Below, one piece after another: positions 48,059-62,800 of a DNA stretch of 64,000 nt. Position numbers and translations under genes: made by a program. Every line of letters starts with the position of its first letter. The first letter of the stretch is position 1. The notes beneath the pieces were generated by a model, which did not search any database, was not told where the DNA came from, and worked only from the letters and a program-made list of their open reading frames with translations. Location: NCBI RefSeq assembly GCF_028769735.1, contig NC_088173.1:21020038-21084037 (forward strand), given 5' to 3'. Source of the DNA: Zonotrichia leucophrys gambelii. Lineage: Eukaryota > Chordata > Aves > Passeriformes > Passerellidae.

Positions 48059-48270
48059 TCGTAGAATCATAGAATGGGCTGGCCTTAAAGATTGTCTTGT
48101 TCCAACCCCCCTGCCATGGGCAAGGATACCTTCCACTAGACCAGGTTGGTCAGAGTCTCATCCAACCTGGCCTAAAACACTTCCAGGGATTGGGGCATCC
48201 ATAACTTCTCTGGACCAGCTGTTCCAGTGCCTCACCACACTCAGAGTGTATGTGCAGAGTATTTTTTTCT
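48059..48270 (-). mobile_element. CR1 LINE 3' end fragment (about 210 bp)
   Basis: Starts CGTAGAATCATAGAATGGGC (reversed CR1 tail) and continues TGCCATGGGCAAGGATACC, GGATTGGGGCATCCATAACT and GTTCCAGTGCCTCACCAC. 5'-truncated. Confidence 0.9.
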
Positions 48271-51200
48271 TGGCTTCTTATGGTAAGTTTTCCAGTTGGA
48301 GAGTTGATACAGGCTAGGTTTAGCAGCATTAATGTTCAAGGAGTTTCTTATTTTAGTGATGGTGACTGTAGGTATAATTGAGGTCCAAAGTGAAAAATAT
48401 CACAGTCAAATTACTGCATGGAATATACTTTTTCAGAGATAATGTGCTTTTGATTCCCTTGCAGAGTTTTTCTTAATGTCTCTTTTTGAATTCTATAGCT
48501 GTAGAATAATCTTATCAATAAGTTTGACAATAAGGATAAATAATGCATTAACATTTTAGTGATATCTATTAAAACAAAAACAAACCTCCAAACTGTGATA
48601 GCAAATGCAGCGCTGTCTGGATATTATTTCAGATACTTTTGAGGAAAAAAAGAAAAAAATCCTGTTTTGGGGGTGTAATGACATTAGGCAAAACCTTGAG
48701 GAGACCAGGCCAAGTGGTGTGCGTTGTTTTTACATCAGTCCTACATCAGGCTGCTTGTTGTGAGGAGTAACAACCTTGGGGACAGCATGTTTGTAGCCTG
48801 GGTTTCTCTCTCCATAAGGCAGTTTGGGTAAAGCCTTTGAGCCACCTGTAGCAAGTGGTAAGAAAATCCAGGAGGTGAAAATGAGCTGCTGAATTTCATT
48901 AAGTGAATGTTATCGATGAGGACTTGTCACATCAGGAAGTGCTGGGGAAAAGGAGGATTTAAGGCTGAATAAATGACTGCTGGTGAGCCACTTCAGTATC
49001 CTGGGGGTTGTCTTGGCCTGGGCTAACTTACCAGACTCAGTATGAAAAACTTGTTATTGTTGGATATACTACAAAATAAAATCTGGACCTAAATAATTTG
49101 AAGCTGGAGAAACAATTTTGCTTCTTAGTGCTGATATGGAGTTTAAGAAAAGATCTGCCATGCCAGGTTTAGGTAAGGACAGAATTATCATCAGTACATC
49201 CCTAAAATTTCAGATTTTCTCAAACAATTTTTGTATGATCATTGAGTAATTTTGTTGTAATAGTTACCATATTTCAATTTATATAGAAAAATATTGTGTA
49301 CTGGGATGGCAAAAGCTGAAGGAAGGTTTGGACAAATGGTCCAGATGTAAATTGTCAATTTCCATATATAAATTGTTGTGTATCATAGATGATTAAACAT
49401 AGAAAACTCATTATCAGAGGAAGTACAGCTGTGTGTAAAACCCATGTACATGTACTTTACTACTAGAAGTAGTAAAGTTTGAGCCAGGATTCAAATCCTG
49501 ATTATTAAAGAAGAACACTCCAAAAAACCTAGACTGACAGAAGTGAATGCAGTGGTAAAATTACTCTTAACAAGAATCTGCTATCCAAACATTTTGATTT
49601 AGCTAGAAGTTGACAAACTTCTGTTTTTCTGTGAATCACCATGGACCCTTCCATGAACTCACGTGGCCTGTGGAAGCCTGAGCAGGATTCAGCACTGAAG
49701 AAACACCATCCCTCTTCCTATGATTTCTGAGGGATTCTTTCAAGACTAATAATAAATGTTAGTAATTGTTTCTTGCTCTATTTCAAATCTGATTTTCATT
49801 TCTTCTATTTAAAATACTAATTTTGTCCCATGAGAGTGCAGAGATGCAGGGTAGAATCATGCCCCATATGAGCACAATTCTTTTGAGTGGGATAATGATG
49901 GTGGCTGTTACAGAAAAATGTGTTCTGCCTCATGATGCATAAAATGTACTTGCACTCTTCATTCTTGAACCAGGTATTGTCAGTGCCACCTGCAGGAGGA
50001 AAGAAACAACTAAATATTATTAGTATTAATGGCATTATTAATGATTATATATTTATTATATAATGAATTCTATACAATCATATAAAATGTCTTTATAATA
50101 CAGTAATTATATAATTTAGTCATATTAACAAACAGTGATGCATCTGAACAGTTGTCGATTAAGGCCCAATTCATCTGCAGCATTCAAACAAAAAATTCAT
50201 GTCAGCAGGTAAAAATTTATGCATGCTGTGTTATATTTCTGTATATAATATAAAATTACCATGGCAGAGATGGCATGTAAATGCTGCAATAAAAAAAAAA
50301 AAAATCCTGTGAAAGAAGTGCAAATAGTCCAAACTGATAAATGCTTAGTTTAAGAAAAAAAAAAGGTCTTCAAATTGCAGAACTGGTACTAACACAGCAA
50401 ATGGGAGTCCTATGTGGTTAGGAGGAAAGAGAGATAGGAAATACCCAATATAAATAAAAGTAATTTAAATTTAAGCTTTAGGTACTAAGAGGAAACTGTT
50501 TGGGGACTGGAGCGTATTTTTTTTCATGATAGTCAGAAAATGTAGTCAGCTAATTAACTTTTGTCCTCATGATATGTTGAAAAATGTAGAAAACTAAATT
50601 TTTGTAAGCTCTAGAGTCTTAAGTAATTAAAAACCATGTTAGACCTTTCCAGTACCCCTTAAAAGTTAAAGCATAATATTGAATTCAAGAACTTCAGAAC
50701 TGAATCTATTAGAGAGTAGCAGCAATGTATTTTAGAGGCATTCCTGTCAATAATTCAAGAGAATTAAAGGGTATTTTAAATGGCCTGTTTCCTAGTTAAC
50801 TTCCTCTAGATGCTGCTGGGTATCTTAGCTTGTTTCCTATATCCCTAATAAGACAAATGCATGCTATACCTTGCTTTTCCTGATGTTTGATGTATACAAC
50901 ATTGACATGATTGACACATCATCATCCATAGCAATGAACTTTCTAATTTCAGCTCTTGTACACTGTTCAGATAGCAGTCTGTAACCAAATTATCTTTTTT
51001 TACTGTCTCTTTAGATAATTTTAAACTTATGAATATTGCTCTGTGAGATGTTTACTAGAGACTAATTTAAATTTTTTACAAATTCAAAAGTCTTTGCTTT
51101 GGTGGACTTTTTATTGTTGCATAAAAGATTTTCAATTTGTTTTGCAAGTTTGTCAGATTATTGCCATAAGGTCTTTTTGTTTTTCTTCAGTTTAGTGCTA

Positions 51201-52144
51201 AATTACTTCTCTTGCTTCTGGTTGATTTTGTGGTTTTTATCCTTGTTAATCAGCTATTTGAACTCTGTTTCCAGGGCGTTTTTGAAGAAGGCTTAACTAT
51301 TATGTCAAGGGTCTACTCATTGGCCTCATGCCCTTCATGTTTATGGATCAGTGATGAATCTCCTGGTACCTTTGAATAACAACCTGTAAACCCACACCTG
51401 GTTTTGGATTCCACCTTGTGAACTGAAGGCTGTGAGGAAATGCATTTGGGGTCAGGTTGGAGCTCATTACAGCTAATTATGAGATGCTGAGAAACAAAAT
51501 TCTCCAAAGACTTGGGAGAATAATGTTATAGCTTTGCTTTCTCTCAGGCCAGGCTCTTACAAAACAATGGTCACTTCTAAACTTCAGATGGATGTTAAAA
51601 ATACCACACAACCTTCCAAAAAATTAAAGTTATGGATGCTCCATGGATTCATTCCAAAATTAAGAAATCTGTAGTGGCACAATCAAATGCATCTTTTTCA
51701 GTGGGTGAGAAGTGGTGATTTTATTGGGGCTTTTTGTCTACTGTAGTGCTGGTATATGGAAAAGTAGCAAAACCACTTAGTTTCACTGAATTTGATGTAT
51801 GCAAGTCTTCCAACATAATCTATTCCTGTGATATTTTTGCTCTGCAGCTTTGATCACTACTTGAGATTAGGGCTGTAGCTTCTTTTTGGGAAAAAAGTCT
51901 CCTTAAAATTGATTATGTTTTGGTTTAAGTCTAGCAAAGTCAGTTTCAGATAGGCTCTCCAAGTAATTGTTTTTCTTATGTTTTTCTATGGAGTAGATTC
52001 CCATATCTTTAAAATTCTTAAACCACCTTATTGGGGATGTGAAAGAATGGCTTTCTTCTTTTACTGGCATAGTTTTTTTCACAAAACAAAAGTCAAAACT
52101 TTTGTATATTCTTACTTTTCAGTATTTCTTTGCAAATAGCATTT
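48271..52144. other. Non-coding interval
   Basis: AT-rich, especially 50025-50110. Has A tracts at about 50290-50304 and 50355-50365. No gene recognised. Confidence 0.5.
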
Positions 52145-52328
52145 TGTCCTGGAACAGACTCCCCAGGGAAGCGGTCACAGGGCCAAGACTGCCTGAGTTC
52201 AAGAAGTATTTGGACAACGCTCTCAGGAACATGGTGTGACTTCTTGGAGCATCCTTTGTAGGATTGGGAGTTGGACTTGATGATCCCTGTGGGTCCCTTC
52301 CACCTCAGGATACTTCATGATTCTCTGA
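52145..52328 (+). mobile_element. CR1 LINE 3' end fragment, + strand
   Basis: Sense CR1 3' end: TCCTGGAACAGACTCCCCAG, TTCAAGAAGTATTTGGACAA, ACTTGATGATCCCTGTGGGT, then CCCTTCCACCTCAGGATACT and the tail TGATTCTCTGA. About 180 bp, 5'-truncated. Confidence 0.88.
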
Positions 52329-54039
52329 AATCTTTTTTGTCCTTTTCCTCCTCTGCAGAATACAATTCATTGCATCTATGTAGGATATCCATCACACATC
52401 TGTAGATGACTTACTGATACATCCTAGGATATTTTTAGAGCAATTAGCTTCACTGAATTACCCTTTTTTTCAATCCTGCGATCAGCAAAGTCTTAAAATT
52501 TTGCTGCTATCTGCAGCACTAGGGGGCAAATCTAACATTACCACCAACATCCTTTTCCACTTCAAGAAATTTAGAAAATGGGTATGCTTACAGAGCTGTA
52601 AAATACTCATATCTGCTCAATTTCACTTTGCTTTCACCCTAGAAGGCAGATTTCCTGTCAGAGCTCCCAGACTGCAAAGTTAAGCTCCAATTAGAAGATA
52701 TGCTTATATAGTAATGCAATTATCTTGAATATTTCCAACAGTAAGTTCCAATTTCAGGTGCACAGGAGGATATTTCTTGCTGTAGGTGTATTGATTTTTC
52801 TAAATTTTCAGGTAGATTAATGTTTAACAGGTAATGCTCCTTTGATTCTTCAAAAGGAAGTCTGAACTGTCAGAAATGTCTGTGTAATATGGCCAGCACA
52901 CACAGCTCAGTTCTTTTCTGAATGACATGAACTCATAAATAAGTTGTGGTTTAGACACACCAAGTCTTTGGTGGTATGCTGTGGGCATCACAGAACAAAC
53001 CTGAACACAGAAACTGTCACATGCTCCAGTAGTGCTGTCTTAGTTGACTCCTTGTAGTGCTGATGACTTTTTTCCCAGTTGCCACCTCTTTTTAGAGACT
53101 CATTTTAAAGAATATATTCCATAAGTTGTTTATTTATGGTGTAGTGCAAAACTGGAATGTGGCGCAGCAGTATGTATTTACTTGATTGCAACATAAAAGG
53201 ATAATTTAAATTATCATCAGTGTAAGCAGTGTTACAAGAATGATATCTCAAATAACTGCCCATGTTTTACAACATGATGAAGAAAGGTATTTCTTTGTTA
53301 TAAAGAAAACTTTAAGATATTTATGAAGCTTTATTCTGTGTGCCCCAAGAATGTGAAAGATAATCCTCTTTAATTAAGGCTTGACCTTAATTCCAATTGT
53401 GTTGGACTTTGAAATTATAACAAACTTTAGAAATTATCAGAGTCTGTGAATACAGTCTATGTGTTCAACTTAAGTAAAGATCTTTGTTTTACCTTAAGGC
53501 AGGTGCCAACCTTCTGCTTTAGAATAAGACAGGTCAGAGAGAATAATTTTCCTGCCATTCTCCAATACTATCTCTCTATTCTCAACATCCTGATCTAAGT
53601 TCTGCCAGCTTGCTTCCAGTCGTGTGCAAGTTAAACAAACAGGAATATGGTGGCTGACTCAAAGTCCTGGAGGTGGCTGGGATGATGGGCAGGCACAAAC
53701 AGCCAGGCTGTCCTGGGAGAAGGAGGAGTAGTTGCCTAAAGGTAGGCCAAAAAGTGTTCTCAGGGGGTCCCATGCTGTTTCAAGAGCTGGAATTATTAAT
53801 AAGGAGTCATGGCACTCAATACCAAGCAATGTGCAAGGTCTAACATGTAGATCCTGAGGTCAGTAAGCAGCTAGATCACCTCTTCAGAGACATGCCCCAA
53901 GTAATTAACAGTGGGAGGAATCCATTCATCCACCATTCAAGCTTCATTAATAATATGTATGGAAATAGGACTTGCTGCTTTACATAATGCAGGACTAAAA
54001 ATTGTTGGAAATCCTGCTCTAAAAAAAAGGCTAGAATAA

Positions 54040-54124
54040 GGAGGTCAGGTCTCTACTGATCTGAATGAGACATCATTGAAATTAGGTCTTAAAACAATAA
54101 AAGGAGGAGGTCAGGTCTCTACTG
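54040..54124 (+). repeat. Pair of 19-bp direct repeats, 66 bp apart
   Basis: GGAGGTCAGGTCTCTACTG occurs at 54040-54058 and again at 54106-54124. The sequence between the copies is not repeated. Confidence 0.8.
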
Positions 54125-57100
54125 TTCTTATTTTAAGAACAGTAGGAAAATATTGCTGGCTAAAGAAAAGTTATCAATAGAGATAGGAAGGGAAGAAGGC
54201 ACTTAAGCCCATTTCTCAGTGGTATTTAAATATCTAGTTCTCACTAGCATTCTGTGAGCGTTATGCACCAATATAAAATACCACAGAGGATATGGACAAT
54301 ATTTTTCAAATTAGATTTTTTATATTCCTTCTTCCTGAGACTGTAGAATGTAATTTCTTTTTAACTTTATCCTCAGTCTATAGCACCCAGAAGACTAATA
54401 TTTTCTCATGCTTTTATATGCTTCTGGACAAGCTGAAAAGCACCTCAGAATTATGCCCAAACTTCTTTTTTCAGATGGGAAACTGCTACATGTTACAGAT
54501 TATTTTTCAATAACAGAACAATTTCCACACAAATTCAACCCTTTTATAGGAAGATTATAGCAACTAGTATAGTGAATACCTCTAAATTATTTCGTTTTAT
54601 CTGTTTTTCTACTCCCTTCATAATGTGACTTATTTTAAAAAAGTATTTGGTTTTATGAGAGAGGCAAAAAAAGGATTGCGCTAATGCATTTTTGAAAAGC
54701 ACAATAAAAATACATTCACATTTGTCTTCAGGAAATAAGTGATGCTGAAACCCTTTCACAGAAGATTTAAGGTTTGATTTTTGTCTTGAGCCTCCATTCT
54801 TTGTGGGGTATTCTGGAATCAGAAAAATAATAATGTGACAGATTGTGAGGGCCTGTAATCAACAGGTCAGAAAGCCACCTGTAATAACAGGGTTTAGAGT
54901 TGACATAAACATTATTTTGTCAAGTGCAGAGAACTTTGAGAGAAGAATACAGCTTGATATTTTTTATTATTACTGATCTTTCATTAACCCATAGAAAGAG
55001 TTCTTACAATTTTAAAAGCTGAAAGAAACAGCAAATAATTTTTGTTGTACTTGAATGGACTGCCTATAATAACCAAATTACCCTTAGCAAATTTCACTAA
55101 TTTTACCTCAATATTCATTTTAATAGCAAAAGTTAAGAGACTTGGCTAATTGTTGACAGTGCTTTTCTTGATTTTTTTTTTCACTGTATTCTTCTGTTCC
55201 TATGTATTTCACACTTGATTGGAGCAAAGGCTCAGATTATGAATATTAAAAGTTGCTCTGGATTATCACCTTCCAATAGCAACTTGCTGGAGTTGACCAG
55301 GGGAAACAAAAGTATCTATGAGGTGGCTTTTATTTATTTGCATCCTAAAACATAATCTGTATTTGGATGAACCAGTCAGTTTGTAGCAGAATGGGCAATG
55401 ATTGTAAGAGTTTTCAATACAAACGAAGCTGAAATTAGGGGGCCACTGAGTTTTCATGCATGCAAATAAATGACAATGATACATGTAATGTTTATTCACA
55501 CATGATGATAAATTAACAAGATAAAGATTTGAAGATATCAAAAAGTCTTTCCTATATTCAGTGCTGTATTCAGTACACAAATGGATAATTTCTCTGCACA
55601 CACAAAATCTTCCATTGCTTTTTCTCAGTGGAAGAGTGGGGAAGGGAATGTTAGTGAAACAAACTTCAAGCTGATTACAGCTGATTATAGGGTATTGAGA
55701 AGGTCATGAGGAAGTTCTTTTGAATTCTCAGCAATGTTCTGAATCTGTTAATTCCTCCCTCTCCCCCTCTCACATACATACATATTCACTATTCATACCC
55801 AGAATTCACTGTCTGATATGACTGAATTTTTAATTAACCTTTTGCCCTTTTCCCATTGCTTTCTCTCTTCAGGGAAGACTTCTTGAAGCTTCTTCTGGTC
55901 AGGATGGAAAACCAGAAATGCACATGTCCAAATAATAGACAAAAAGCAAAAGCACTTACCACATATATTGGTTAATTTAGCTTGATTCTGTTTATGTGGG
56001 AGAAATGAATATCTGGCCCTAAATTCTATGAATATTTCTATGTAAAACTGAGTTATAGTATATATTTAATGAAAAAATAAATGTTGGGTCCATTTTATTC
56101 TCCACAAAAAAAGTTATGGTAGTTATAATTCTTAAAGAGGCATCAGTTTGTTGTGCTGTTTATTCTCTAACAGAAACTAATGACAATGAAGTCATCAAGC
56201 CCACATAAAATCCCTCAGGCACAGTCTTTGTCATTTGTTATTACTTCCTCTAATGCTTTGCAATGAGTGATGAAATGGTTTGAAAGAACACAAAAGAGGG
56301 CTCTGAATTATCTAAAACTGTCTAATATAGTTGTGGCTTGGTATTTAAAATTATCTCTTGACTCACTGGAGGCATTAAATGGGGTGCAAATGCATTTCAT
56401 GTGCCTATAATTCTCATCAAGAAAATGTTAGAAGTAAATCAGGGATGGTTTGGTAACTGTTTGGGAGTCTGAAGGATTAAGGAGAAGATATTTTCTTGCA
56501 TTATTTATGAAGTGTGAAATTGGGGAGAAAATCTTACTCTGCAAGAAGGAATTTCATAGAGTATTTTTAAATTGCAGTAAGAACGTGGTTTTGGAATGAA
56601 ATGCTGATGCTCCTCAGGAGATTCTTTTTTAATGGAAAGAGTATGTTTTTACAGATCTGTTTTGTTTTTGTTCTTAATTGATTTAATTACATACAGATTT
56701 TATATTCTGTTCCACAGAGTAAATTTCTCAAGGCCTCTGATAGCTGAGTGGAATGACTACTATGTGGCATGAAGAAATAGGCATGTTACATTTTCCAACT
56801 GTTGATTTGCAAGTAAGATCATGAAAGAAATGCATCTTTTTTAGCAGCATGCTTCTTAAAATCTGGGTCCCCTCACTGTACTTTTCAAGTGCACGTTTTC
56901 AATTCCTTTTTCAGTTCAATAGACCCTGCCCTCAAGCAAAAGCAACTGAACCAGCAAACCTCTCAATTACTGTGCCAGTTGAACCCCAGTTTTTTCCACA
57001 GATTTGCCAAGGCGTCTGCAGCATGGGTCACAGTTGATATAAGACTCTTGTGTCATGCTTCTTCTCAGCAGGGAGCCATGATTTTGTTTAAAGCTGCAAA

Positions 57101-58643
57101 ACCACTCAGGTTGCCCCTCTGCTGAATCTTAAAATCAAAGAAGAATGCAGGTGGTGTGTGTGCAGGTGGGATGTAGAAAATAGTGAAAAACACAAGGCTA
57201 AAGTTCTGGGGGTGCTTTCTTGTACACAGTCCTCAATAACAGGTAGTGTTTCTTCAAATACAGTATTCAATTTTAGATAAAAAATGAAGATGAATTGATT
57301 TAATCTATTTATTCACATTCTGAATATTATCACGAATATATAGTTCAGACATCACACCAAAATGGGCTGCAACGAAAAAATAGCAATCAAGAATTTGCTT
57401 GCCTTATCTTGTCAAATCTCTCCTTCATCCTGAAGTTAAAAAAAAAGGTTATGACTTAGGATCTGATCTTGGCATCTGCTTCCTGTACCTTCTCACATTT
57501 TGTTCTTTCTGGAAAGTAGTATATTATATATGCATTAAAAAATATTTCAAGGTGACTCATATTTTCATGTATTATTGAATTTTTTTTTCCAGTGGTATCT
57601 AGTATTTTTGCTGGGAAATACATAGTTTTAGTAGACTGGGTATTACTTTATTACTTCTAATCAGAATTTTTTTGTCAATTAATATTGGTCTCCTCAGATT
57701 CCCAAGCAGTAATTTCTGTTGATGGGAAAATCTGTTGAAGCCTAGATTCTAATTTCAGCAACAGTTGTAAAAATGGTGTCATAGCATAGAGGTAAAGCAA
57801 GGAAGCTGAAGGATGGAAATTTAAGATTTGATATGATATTATAAAAATTGCAATAGCACCTTTCATACGTGTCACAGCATAGTGCTTCTTTCCCTTTTTC
57901 TGTGCTGTCACCTCTAAAAAAGTGACATTTATTACTGAGCACCACAGCTTAGAAAATAGCATAGTTCACTGGGGGGGTTTTGTACTTTGTTTCTTCTCAA
58001 TTTTTATTGAAGTAATTTTCTTTTGCTGGTCTATAAAACTTGCACAAATCCAAGTAACAGGGGCAAAACAAAAGTACTTATTTGCATTGTGACAAACTTG
58101 GAGACCTCCCTTACCCAAAGAAGTGATAAGAGATTGGATCTTTTTGGATGGCAAAGCAATTTGTTGAGGAAATTATGTGATAATATTTACACTGACAGAT
58201 TGCTTCCTGAAGAGCCAAGGGACTGCAGAATCCCTCAGGTACTCAGGTGTCATGTATTTCCCAGCTTATAACCAGGTTTTCCTGGATTTAAAAATGACTG
58301 CTGACAGAGATGTGGAGGAATTTGTTTTGGCAAGGCACAGCAGTCACCAGTTTATTTACTACTGGAGCTAATAAATGTAAATTTATTTTATGACAAGGAA
58401 AGGAACCCTCTAGCTAAAAAAAATATGTGACACTGCTTGTTTTGTAACTGAGGCAAGAAATAGTTTTGCAATGTATATACCACAACTATTTTGAATTCTT
58501 CTGAATTATTTTCAACCATTTCAGAAAATATGGACTCTTACAGAAGAAGGTTGGGACCCTTTTAAAATGAGATGTTATCTGCCAGGTGGCATGACACACT
58601 GGAATTCTGTACAGAGAAGGGAATTTTAAGGAATTGATAGGAA

Positions 58644-58648
<5 letters not shown>

Positions 58649-58674
<26 letters not shown>
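58649..58674. repeat. (TA)n microsatellite
   Basis: About 13 uninterrupted TA units, likely to be polymorphic. Confidence 0.9.
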
Positions 58675-59528
58675 TTAATTTATTTTATTTTTCTGCCTAC
58701 TGTTTTGATCTTTTTACCATTGCAGTATGTATCCAGATGGAGTTAGTATTAAATATGATGTTTAAAAAAATTACTTTGAAGTTGCAGTTATTATAAGCTA
58801 TTAATGAAACTCTAAACACAGATATGTAGATCCATGGAAATATGGACAAGTACCTGAATACTCACTATGAATTATCATATGAATATTGTTTTTGTATTTT
58901 TTTGTCAGATAATATTTCCAGGTCACCATCTATATGAGGTCTGCAAAATATTGCCAGTTATGCCTTATTTTCTTAGTGTAAAATAATCTTAATCTGTCAT
59001 CTAGCAGGGCTGTTCAGGAAAACTTTCCAAATGACAAATATTTAAATGACTTTATAACTTGTTCATTTTAAATACTGGGGTTATTTACCCCACTTCTCAA
59101 GCTATTGGATTCAATACTTGTAAGGTTTAGACAACCCTTGGAGAATTCTAAGACTGCAAATTCTTCATGAAAATGTATGCTGTTATCTGTATTAGTGCTT
59201 AATTAAATGATGATTTGTTAATAGAAGAAAATTATTAATGCTTTCTCAGAGGACTGAAAATGTGCTCTATCCAGTTATTCTGAATTTAGTCACTATAGGT
59301 GATGTCAGTATAAAAATCAGCACTCCTAAATGGATTTTCATTACTTGGGCAAAATTGAAAAACTGTAATTATACTTTTTATTAGTAATGCAATAGACATA
59401 TGTTAATTTTATGTTGATAAAAACCTTTGTGAATCTTGGATGTCTTATCCTGCAGCCTTACCAGAATCATGCAAAAAAAAAGAAAGGGAAAACATTTTCT
59501 TTTTAATAATGTAATATTTGCTCCTACA

Positions 59529-59886
59529 TACATTTAAGCTCAGGGTGGTAACACCTCAGATCCATGCAGTCCAAATGACATGCTAAGACTCAAATGTTGT
59601 GTTTGTCGGTGAAAAGTTGCCTTCCGTCTGGAGGAGAACTTACCTTGAGAACAAAGCAGCTTCAGTGGCATTTTGGTTTTGAAAGTTCCAGTTCAGTGTG
59701 GAAAACCTACATTTAAGCTCAGGTGGTAACACCTCAGATCCATGCAGTCCAAATGACATGCTAAGACTCAAATGTTGTGTTTGTCGGTGAAAAGTTGCCT
59801 TCCGTCTGGAGGAGAACTTACCTTGAGAACAAAGCAGCTTCAGTGGCATTTTGGTTTTGAAAGTTCCAGTTCCAGTGTGGAAAACC
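59529..59886 (+). repeat. Two-copy tandem duplication, unit 179 bp
   Basis: Copy 1 is 59529-59707 and copy 2 is 59708-59886. Both begin TACATTTAAGCTCAGG and end AGTGTGGAAAACC. They differ by what look like two single-base length changes (GGG versus GG near the start; TTCAG versus TTCCAG near the end). They lie directly next to each other with no spacer. No gene or transposon is recognised in the unit. Confidence 0.93.
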
Positions 59887-62800
59887 TTTTGAGTTGTGTG
59901 AGGGCTAGCCACCAAGGAATGATTGTGTAGGGTTTCGTGGTGCCCTTCCCTGGGTTGCTGCCCACTGACCTAGACACATTTGCTGTCTCCAAGCCTGCTG
60001 AGGTCTGGGATGCTGTGGTGGAAGCTCTTGAAGGCAGACCAGAAAAGCTCTAGTCTGTTCTTTTAGTATGGCTAATGGCAGGTATTTGATGCAACATTTC
60101 TTAAATTCAGCTTTGCTGGGCCCCTTAGGAATCTTCCCACTCAGATTCAACCTGACCTATACAGTTCATTAAATATGACGATATGAAAATGTACTGTGAT
60201 ACTGGCTTACCTTCCATGACTTAAATACTTAGCCTCGTGTTTTAGTATGAAGACAACCTAGTTCAGGGTATGCCCCAAAACCCCTTAGCACTGCCAAGGT
60301 CTGTTTACCTGACCATGAACCTGTCATACCTATTTCAGTTTCAGATGAAAAAAAAAATTCTTGACATTAGCAAGAAGATAATACCTTTCATTGAGCTTGC
60401 TAAAGAATCTCTGTAAAATTAATGAATTAGAAGAAACCTTTGGAGAGGTCTAAGAATTTTTTAAATCAACTGCCGTCTTAATTTTTAGTATGTGAAAATG
60501 AACTAGTCTGCTTTTAGATACCAATGATCATTTTGTACCTTGATTTCTCTCTTTTATCTGCTCATATTCAAAATATCATTTTTCTAATTTTTTTAGACTG
60601 TGGTTTTTTCTTTCCCAGATAGTTTTTGGTGAACCATTTTGTAAGACATGCTGTGTTTGTGAGGGGAAAGTATTAGAAGTGATTTTTTTTTCATTGTGGT
60701 TAAAGACATGACTGATTTTTTCCATAAGATTCATATTTTCCAGATCAAAACAGACGGATTATCAAAGTATCAACAGCATCAAGAAAAGGTTCTGCTCAGT
60801 TTACCTCAGCTAGAAATGCTGCTAGATACTATCATTACTATGATTTATGAAGTATTTGACATTTCCTTTACAGCAGTTTCATAGCTTTAGCTGTTACAGA
60901 TCCAACAGACAAAGTCTGCAAATGTACACTGAGGCTTAGTTCTGACTATCTCAAAGTCTTCATTTTAAGAGTGATTATGCAATGGTTTTTTAATGTGGGT
61001 TAATTCATACAACTGCACAGAAAATAAATTTCAATATATGTGCAAAAGGCCTGCTTTAGTAATGTTTATGGCAGTATAAGAGCTATTTTAAAATGAAATT
61101 CAATGTCATAAGGAGGGAGGAGAAGGGAAAAAAATGTTAATATGAACACCTCATGGCTAAAAATATTATGAATAAATATTGTGAAATATTTATAATTCAA
61201 AAATCATGGGAACTTTTCACTTGAAAACAAATCTAATAAAGTTCCCAACTCTCAATTTATGAAAACGCAGTGGGATTGGAATTTAAAGGTAGTGAAAACA
61301 TATTAAGGATCAGTATTCCCTTCCTGCAACTTTTAAATATGCCTGTTTGAGGGCTGCCTCCATCCTCAGTTTATGTGTGCAACACAATGTTTATTTTTTT
61401 CCCCTCAGGTCATCACTGAAATGGGGAATCTAATTTCACTGGAAGATGTTCTGAGACTTCAATACTATGAAATGGATATATGTGTTATCATGGGGCTTAT
61501 ACCATGTCCCCAAGGCAGATTCTGAAAGGTTTCTATTGCATATTCTACTCTTGCTTCAGGTTTGGAATTCCTAGGAATCTGCACACTTGATCACAGAAGA
61601 CCCTTTGCCCTAAATGTTGTGTTTCTGAATTCAAGTAAATAATGGTTAAAGGAGACTAAAATTGAAAGTTAATTTAATTCAATACAACAGCAGACTATAT
61701 AGACTGTCAAATTTCTCTGTCACTGTTGCAATGTTTTACTCAAGCTGAACCACGTGCATTTGAGACACAGATTTATGTCAATTAAAATTTATTCCAAAAC
61801 AGGTGTGAGAAACACCAAGGGAAGATTAAATAAATGTGCAAGTAAGTTTCTAGGTGTTCTTGTTGGGGTCCCTTTGATCTCTCTCTCTCCCTTTCTCTCT
61901 TTTTCTTTCATTTTCTTTCTTGCTCTTGCTCCCTTCTCTAGACCTGTGCTGATTGCTTAATTGCAATATCAAGCAGAAACTCAAGGAACTGGAAATTGGT
62001 GGGAAATAATTAATACAATCTTAAATATTTCTATACTTTTATTCCTAGGAAATCAAGTTTGCAATCAAAACTGGATAAAAGATTTTTAACACAGTGAAAA
62101 TGTCATGGGGCTCTAAAATGGGTCTGCAGATGTAGAGGGTATTAAGATTGCAGTGACCAACCAATTACTTTTGAAATTACTATTATTAGTATTCTTTTAG
62201 TATTCTTCAATTACTATTTCTTTGGGTGAATTGCTCTGAGACTTGTGTTTTAGTTGTGATGAAGTCTTTACCTTGAAATTTTTCAGCAAAAGTATTAGTG
62301 ATACGACAGCATTAATATATAATACAGCAATAACTGGGTTAAACTATATTGGTAGGTTAGATATTGAATGAGTTCAGGAGTGATAGGTGCTGTTGTGTCT
62401 TGACAAGCAGTACTTGAATGGTTTTTTTATCAAAGATATTTTGAAATTTGCTTTCTGGCTTGATGTCTTCCATCCTTTTCTAAAGCTTTCATGTTTTGTG
62501 TGTTTAACTAAATGTACCTGACTGAAAAAAGAAGCCTTGATGTTCCCTTAACAATCACTTGTAGCCATTTATTAGGTTGAGTTGCAAGCAGCATAGGGTA
62601 ATAAGATCAATAAAAGTGCAAGGTGAATTTATTTCTTAACAACCATAAACATTTTTGAAAGGAAGAGTTGTGTCAACAGCCACTGGTGTAAGTCGTGCTC
62701 AGCTCAGCAATGTTCTCAGTTGTGCCTTGAACAGTGTGTACTTTCTGGCAGCAAATGGGGCAGTTCTTCAGTAAGAGAATGTCAAATCATTCAAAAGACC

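Larger units (their letters stand above)
52329..59528. other. Non-coding interval
   Basis: AT-rich sequence without recognised gene or transposon. Contains the short direct repeat at 54040/54106 and the (TA)n run at 58649. Confidence 0.5.

Noticed and set aside
59640..59915. 91-codon minus-strand open frame with internally repeated peptide
   Set aside because: The repeated peptide (FQNQNATEAALFSR-like versus FKTKMPLKLLCSQG) is the tandem duplication read in two frames, not a protein repeat.
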